Below, one piece after another: positions 61,148-64,000 of a stretch of DNA of 64,000 nt (within the stretch, counting starts at the first letter, position 1; each line of letters starts with the position of its first letter). Source of the stretch: Flavobacterium sp. N1736 (GTDB lineage Bacteria; Bacteroidota; Bacteroidia; Flavobacteriales; Flavobacteriaceae); assembly GCF_025947065.1 (NCBI RefSeq), contig NZ_CP109994.1:4774001-4838000 (forward strand), written 5' to 3'. Both the position numbers and the translations under genes were made by a program. The notes under the pieces were generated by a model that was not told the origin of the DNA, searched no databases, and saw nothing but the letters and a program-made list of their open reading frames with translations.

Positions 61148-62677
61148 ATGAAAAAAGTTTTCTCTCTCTTCGACTTTTCACAAAAGGTCAATTACAAAAA
61201 CGAAATTTTGGCAGGTTTAACTGTAGCAATGACAATGATTCCCGAATCGTTATCGTTTGCAATTTTGGCAGGATTTCCTCCTTTGGTTGGTTTGTACGCT
61301 GCTTTTATTGCAGGTTTGGTTACGGCAATTTTTGGCGGAAGACCCGGAATGATTTCCGGTGGAGCAGGAGCAACAGTAATTGTTTTGATCGCGTTAATGA
61401 AATCGCACGGCATAGAATATGTTTTTGCAGCCGTGGCATTAGGCGGTGTAGTACAAATTTGCATCGGACTTTTTAAACTCGGAAAATTTATCAGACTGGT
61501 GCCGCAACCTGTAATGTTTGGTTTCGTAAACGGACTCGCAGTTGTAATTTTTATGTCGCAGTTAGAACAGTTTAAAACGGTTATAAACGGGCAGGTTTCG
61601 TGGCTGCAGGGAACGCCGCTTTATATTATGCTGGGTTTGGTTGCACTTACAATTGGTATTGTTTTGTTTTTTCCGAAAATTACAAAAGCAATTCCGGCTT
61701 CTTTAGTCGCCATTATGGTGGTTTTTGCAATTGTATTAATTTTTAATATCGAGACAAAAACGGTAGAAGATATTGCTTCTGTTCAGGGCGGATTTCCTCC
61801 GTTTCATATTCCGAATATTCCAGTTTCTTTTGAGACCTTAAAAGTGATATTTCCGTATTCTGTAATTGTAGCCGCTGTTGGCTTGACAGAAGGTTTGCTT
61901 ACGCTGAATTTGGTTGACGAAATTACCGGAACGCGCGGAAATAGTAACAGAGAATGTATCGCTCAAGGCGGATCAAATATTTTGAACGGTTTCTTTTTCG
62001 GAATGGGTGGCTGCCCAATGATTGCGCAGACTTTGGTAAATCTTGGTGCAGGTTCAAGAGCCCGACTTTCTGGAATAATTGCCGCTTTAACCATTTTAAT
62101 AATTATACTTTTTGGAGCTCCCGTAATTGGAAAATTACCAATGGCAGCTTTAGTTGGCGTTATGATGATGGTAGCAATTACAACATTTGAATGGGCAAGT
62201 TTTAAGGTGATTAATAAAATGCCAAAACACGATATTTTTGTTGGAATTCTCGTTGCTGTAATTACTATCGTATTGCACAATTTAGCTTTGGCAGTTTTAA
62301 TTGGGGTTATTATTTCAGCTTTGGTTTTTGCGTGGGAAAGTGCTAAACGCATTCGCGCAAGACATTTTATTGATGAAGCAGGAGTGAAGCATTATGAAAT
62401 TTACGGACCTTTATTTTTTGGTTCAATTGCCGCTTTTATGGAAAAGTTTGATGTGCAAAATGATCCGTCGCATGTTGTTATAGATTTTAAAGAAAGCCGT
62501 ATCGCCGATATGTCAGCGATTGAAGCACTTAATAATTTAACTAAAAAATACAGTCAGCTAAATAAGATTATCGAATTGAAACATTTAAGCGAAGATTGCA
62601 GGGTTTTGCTTAAAAATGCTGATGCCGTTATTAATGTAAATGTTATTGAAGATCCTACCTATAAAGTGGTTTCTTGA
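61148..62677 (+). CDS. SulP-family anion transporter with STAS domain
   Basis: A 509-residue transporter. About 12 membrane helices, with the family motif MIPESLSFAILAGFPPLVGL near residue 38 and GRPGMISGGAGAT. The C-terminal STAS domain starts near 415 (IYGPLFFGSIAAFMEKF, VVIDFKESRIADMSAIEAL). SulP proteins move sulfate, bicarbonate or other anions; the substrate cannot be told here. Monocistronic, with a strong hairpin downstream. Confidence 0.92.
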   Translation: MKKVFSLFDFSQKVNYKNEILAGLTVAMTMIPESLSFAILAGFPPLVGLYAAFIAGLVTAIFGGRPGMISGGAGATVIVLIALMKSHGIEYVFAAVALGGVVQICIGLFKLGKFIRLVPQPVMFGFVNGLAVVIFMSQLEQFKTVINGQVSWLQGTPLYIMLGLVALTIGIVLFFPKITKAIPASLVAIMVVFAIVLIFNIETKTVEDIASVQGGFPPFHIPNIPVSFETLKVIFPYSVIVAAVGLTEGLLTLNLVDEITGTRGNSNRECIAQGGSNILNGFFFGMGGCPMIAQTLVNLGAGSRARLSGIIAALTILIIILFGAPVIGKLPMAALVGVMMMVAITTFEWASFKVINKMPKHDIFVGILVAVITIVLHNLALAVLIGVIISALVFAWESAKRIRARHFIDEAGVKHYEIYGPLFFGSIAAFMEKFDVQNDPSHVVIDFKESRIADMSAIEALNNLTKKYSQLNKIIELKHLSEDCRVLLKNADAVINVNVIEDPTYKVVS

Positions 62678-62687
62678 TTAGAAAATG

Positions 62688-62745
62688 AGTCAATTAGAAA
62701 ATTAGATAATGATTATACGTTATCTATAAAATTTTCTAATTGACT
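62688..62745. terminator. Perfect hairpin between sulP-like gene and a minus-strand small gene
   Basis: AGTCAATTAGAAAATT (62688-62703) pairs perfectly with 62730-62745, and an inner AGATAA/TTATCT extends the stem. It separates convergent genes. Confidence 0.8.
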
Positions 62746-62751
62746 TGTTTG

Positions 62752-62928
62752 TTATTTTATTCGGTTAAAATAGCTTTTTAGAATTGGAATCAACAAATCA
62801 AAAACTATTAAAGCTGCGATGAGAATATAAAATATTGATTTTTTATACATAAAATCCACATGAAAAATCATTGTGGTTATCACATAAAGAAGAATAATTA
62901 TATATAGGCTAATTCTAATTTTTTTCAT
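62752..62928 (-). CDS. 58-residue predicted membrane protein
   Basis: An ORF of 58 codons from ATG 62928: MKKIRISLYIIILLYVITTM begins one membrane helix. A second helix follows (SIFYILIAALIVFDLLIPIL) after a short charged loop, ending KSYFNRIK. The hairpin at 62688-62745 lies just downstream. Two helices with a basic end and clean codon structure support it as real, although no homologue was tested. Confidence 0.6.
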   Translation of the reverse strand: MKKIRISLYIIILLYVITTMIFHVDFMYKKSIFYILIAALIVFDLLIPILKSYFNRIK

Positions 62929-63000
62929 TTTCGGATAGGATTAATTTGCTAAATTTCTAAAAAGCCGGTTAAGAACTTTTGTAATACAAATTTATCATAG

Positions 63001-63024
63001 TTCCGTCCATTAATTTGGACGGAA
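63001..63024. repeat. Perfect 8-bp hairpin
   Basis: TTCCGTCC pairs with GGACGGAA across an 8-base A/T loop. No T run; function unknown. Confidence 0.6.
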
Positions 63025-63080
63025 GTTATAGGGCTTAATATTTAACAAAAAATACTGCAAAGTCGAATTAGTTTCTCAGG

Positions 63081-63134
63081 CTGAGCGAAGTCGAAGCCCA
63101 CACGCCAATTGGAGCGTCCTTCGACTTCGTTCAG
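63081..63134. repeat. Interspersed palindrome, GAAGTCGAAG type
   Basis: CTGAGCGAAGTCGAAG (63081-63096) pairs with 63119-63134 (CTTCGACTTCGTTCAG, one G-T pair), enclosing a further ACGCC/GGAGCGT pair. A half copy of the same sequence lies at 37933-37972. Confidence 0.7.
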
Positions 63135-63147
63135 GGCGATACATTAG

Positions 63148-63180
63148 TAAACCCGACAGATTTTAAAACCTGTCGGCTTT
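63148..63180. terminator. Terminator-like copy of the CCGACAG hairpin
   Basis: CCGACAG pairs with CTGTCGG across 9-10 A/T-rich bases. It is the same element as at 19868-19900, here with no gene ending at it. Confidence 0.6.
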
Positions 63181-63200
63181 ATTGTATTATAATTATCACA

Positions 63201-63250
63201 TTTTCTAATTGCCAAATTTTCTAATTATCAAATTGACACATTCTCTAATT
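63201..63250. repeat. Three direct TTTTCTAATT-type repeats
   Basis: TTTTCTAATT occurs at 63201-63210 and 63217-63226, and TTCTCTAATT at 63241-63250. The same core occurs in the hairpin at 62688-62745. They precede the AraC promoter, but may simply be degraded copies of that hairpin element. Confidence 0.45.
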
Positions 63251-63268
63251 TAAATAATTTGATTTTCG

Positions 63269-63276
63269 TAACTTTG
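63269..63276 (+). promoter_or_regulatory. -7 promoter element for the AraC gene
   Basis: TAACTTTG fits TAnnTTTG and ends 4 bases before the ATG at 63281, as at rlmN. Confidence 0.6.
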
Positions 63277-63280
63277 TCAA

Positions 63281-64000
63281 ATGAAACTCACAGAAACCTT
63301 AGAAGATTTTTACACAATTAAAGTAAACGGAATGCCCGAGAATCTTAAAAAAGAAATCGGACATTTTAATGTTTTTAAACTGGATGATTTTGTTGGTAAT
63401 ATCTGTAAACCATTTCCTTACACGCGGAAAGATTTTTATAAAATAAGTTTGATCATCGGGAAAAACAAAGTGCATTATGCTGATAAGATTTCTGTGATTG
63501 AAGATCAGGCTTTGTTTTTTGCGAATCCTCAAATTCCATATAATTGGGAACAGGTTGATGAAAATCAAACGGGATTTTTCTGCATTTTTACTGAAGCATT
63601 TTTTAGTCAGTTTGGGAATTTAAAAGAATATCCTTTATTTCAGCCCGGCGGAAATCCGATTGTTCCTATTTCAATGGAATTGGCAGAATCTTTAAAAACT
63701 GTATATTTAAAAATGTTTGATGAAATCAATTCAGATTATGCTTTTAAATATGATGTGCTTCGAAATCTTGTTTTCGAAATCATTCATTTGGCTTTAAAAA
63801 CACAAACCGTAACTACTTCATTATACAGTAAATCGAATGCAACAATCAGGGTTTCTTCTTTGTTTTTAGAATTATTAGAAAGGCAATTTCCGATAGAATC
63901 GATCTCGCAGCAAATCAATTTCCGCTCGCCTTCAGAATTTGCAAGTCAGTTAAATGTACATGTAAATCATTTAAATAAAGCCCTGAAAGAAACGACAGGA
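63281..64000 (+). CDS. AraC-family transcriptional regulator (3' end outside window)
   Basis: 240 codons are visible, open at the window edge. The N-terminal cupin-like half (KVHYADKISVIEDQALFFANP, PYNW, GFFCIFTEAFF) is a ligand-binding domain. The first helix-turn-helix of the AraC DNA-binding domain begins near residue 210 (RSPSEFASQLNVHVNHLNKALKETTG). The second helix-turn-helix and the stop lie outside. Ligand and targets unknown. Confidence 0.88.
   Translation, partial: MKLTETLEDFYTIKVNGMPENLKKEIGHFNVFKLDDFVGNICKPFPYTRKDFYKISLIIGKNKVHYADKISVIEDQALFFANPQIPYNWEQVDENQTGFFCIFTEAFFSQFGNLKEYPLFQPGGNPIVPISMELAESLKTVYLKMFDEINSDYAFKYDVLRNLVFEIIHLALKTQTVTTSLYSKSNATIRVSSLFLELLERQFPIESISQQINFRSPSEFASQLNVHVNHLNKALKETTG

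Larger units (their letters stand above)
62929..63268. other. Gene-free region rich in palindromes and repeats
   Basis: No ORF with coding character seen. It contains a TTCCGTCC/GGACGGAA hairpin (63001-63024), a long interspersed palindrome (63081-63134), a terminator-like CCGACAG hairpin (63148-63180) and three TTTTCTAATT-type repeats (63201-63250). Confidence 0.7.

Noticed and set aside
63299..63568. Minus-strand frame at the right end
   Set aside because: It is antisense to the AraC-type gene, whose domains are clear on the plus strand.

Overview
This window looks like a chromosomal segment of a Flavobacterium species, probably close to the F. johnsoniae group. The DNA is AT-rich. Promoters match the Bacteroidetes -7 element TAnnTTTG. 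Gliding genes gldB and gldC, PorP/SprF-type and type IX secretion (T9SS) sorting domains, and a flavobacterial division/cell-wall cluster are all present. No phage, transposase, CRISPR array or rRNA was seen. The left edge cuts a tRNA (probably Gly) and the right edge cuts an AraC-type regulator.

Layout. 1-7.1 kb: tRNA end, peptidase E, a tandem of three related secreted proteins with carboxypeptidase-regulatory-like domains, a DUF6702 protein, an M1 metallopeptidase, TatA and a PAP2 phosphatase. 7.1-14.7 kb: an O-methyltransferase, an 11-residue-repeat lipoprotein, RlmN, a lipoprotein, a polyprenyl diphosphate synthase, and an ECF sigma factor / membrane partner / outer-membrane barrel trio. 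14.7-21.4 kb: a DnaG primase whose zinc-ligand positions are replaced, a NarL-type response regulator, NadE, GldB-GldC, EngB and an alpha/beta hydrolase. 21.6-37.8 kb: mraZ-rsmH-ftsL-ftsI-murE-mraY-murD-ftsW-murG-murC-ftsQ-ftsA-ftsZ, preceded by direct GTGGT repeats that look like MraZ operators. murF and ddl are absent from the cluster. 38-50.5 kb: a YqeY protein, tRNA-Arg(TCG), and two giant repeat-rich T9SS cargo proteins. The second cargo carries a gliding-type (type B) sorting domain and is followed directly by a PorP/SprF-like gene, its likely dedicated partner. 50.6-64 kb: accessory and small genes: an integral membrane protein, an Mpo1-like protein, DUF4494 and TMEM143-like proteins, a DoxX-like protein, a YkgJ cluster protein, a small gene behind a GC-rich structured leader, a LytS/LytT-type two-component system divergent from an outer-membrane barrel gene, a SulP transporter, a 58-residue membrane protein and an AraC regulator.

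The intergenic DNA is unusually structured. It holds many long perfect hairpins, several families of short interspersed palindromes, microsatellite-like tandem repeats (TCAA and an 8-bp GGAAGAAA unit), and promoters whose -7 element lies only 4-8 bases before the start codon, implying leaderless mRNAs. The most interesting unexplained signal is the structured leader at 57.3-57.4 kb. Next are the zinc-less primase, the palindrome/direct-repeat operator between the LytTR system and its divergent neighbour, and the triplicated secreted-protein operon next to the M1 peptidase. All assignments are from reading the sequence; no searches were run.
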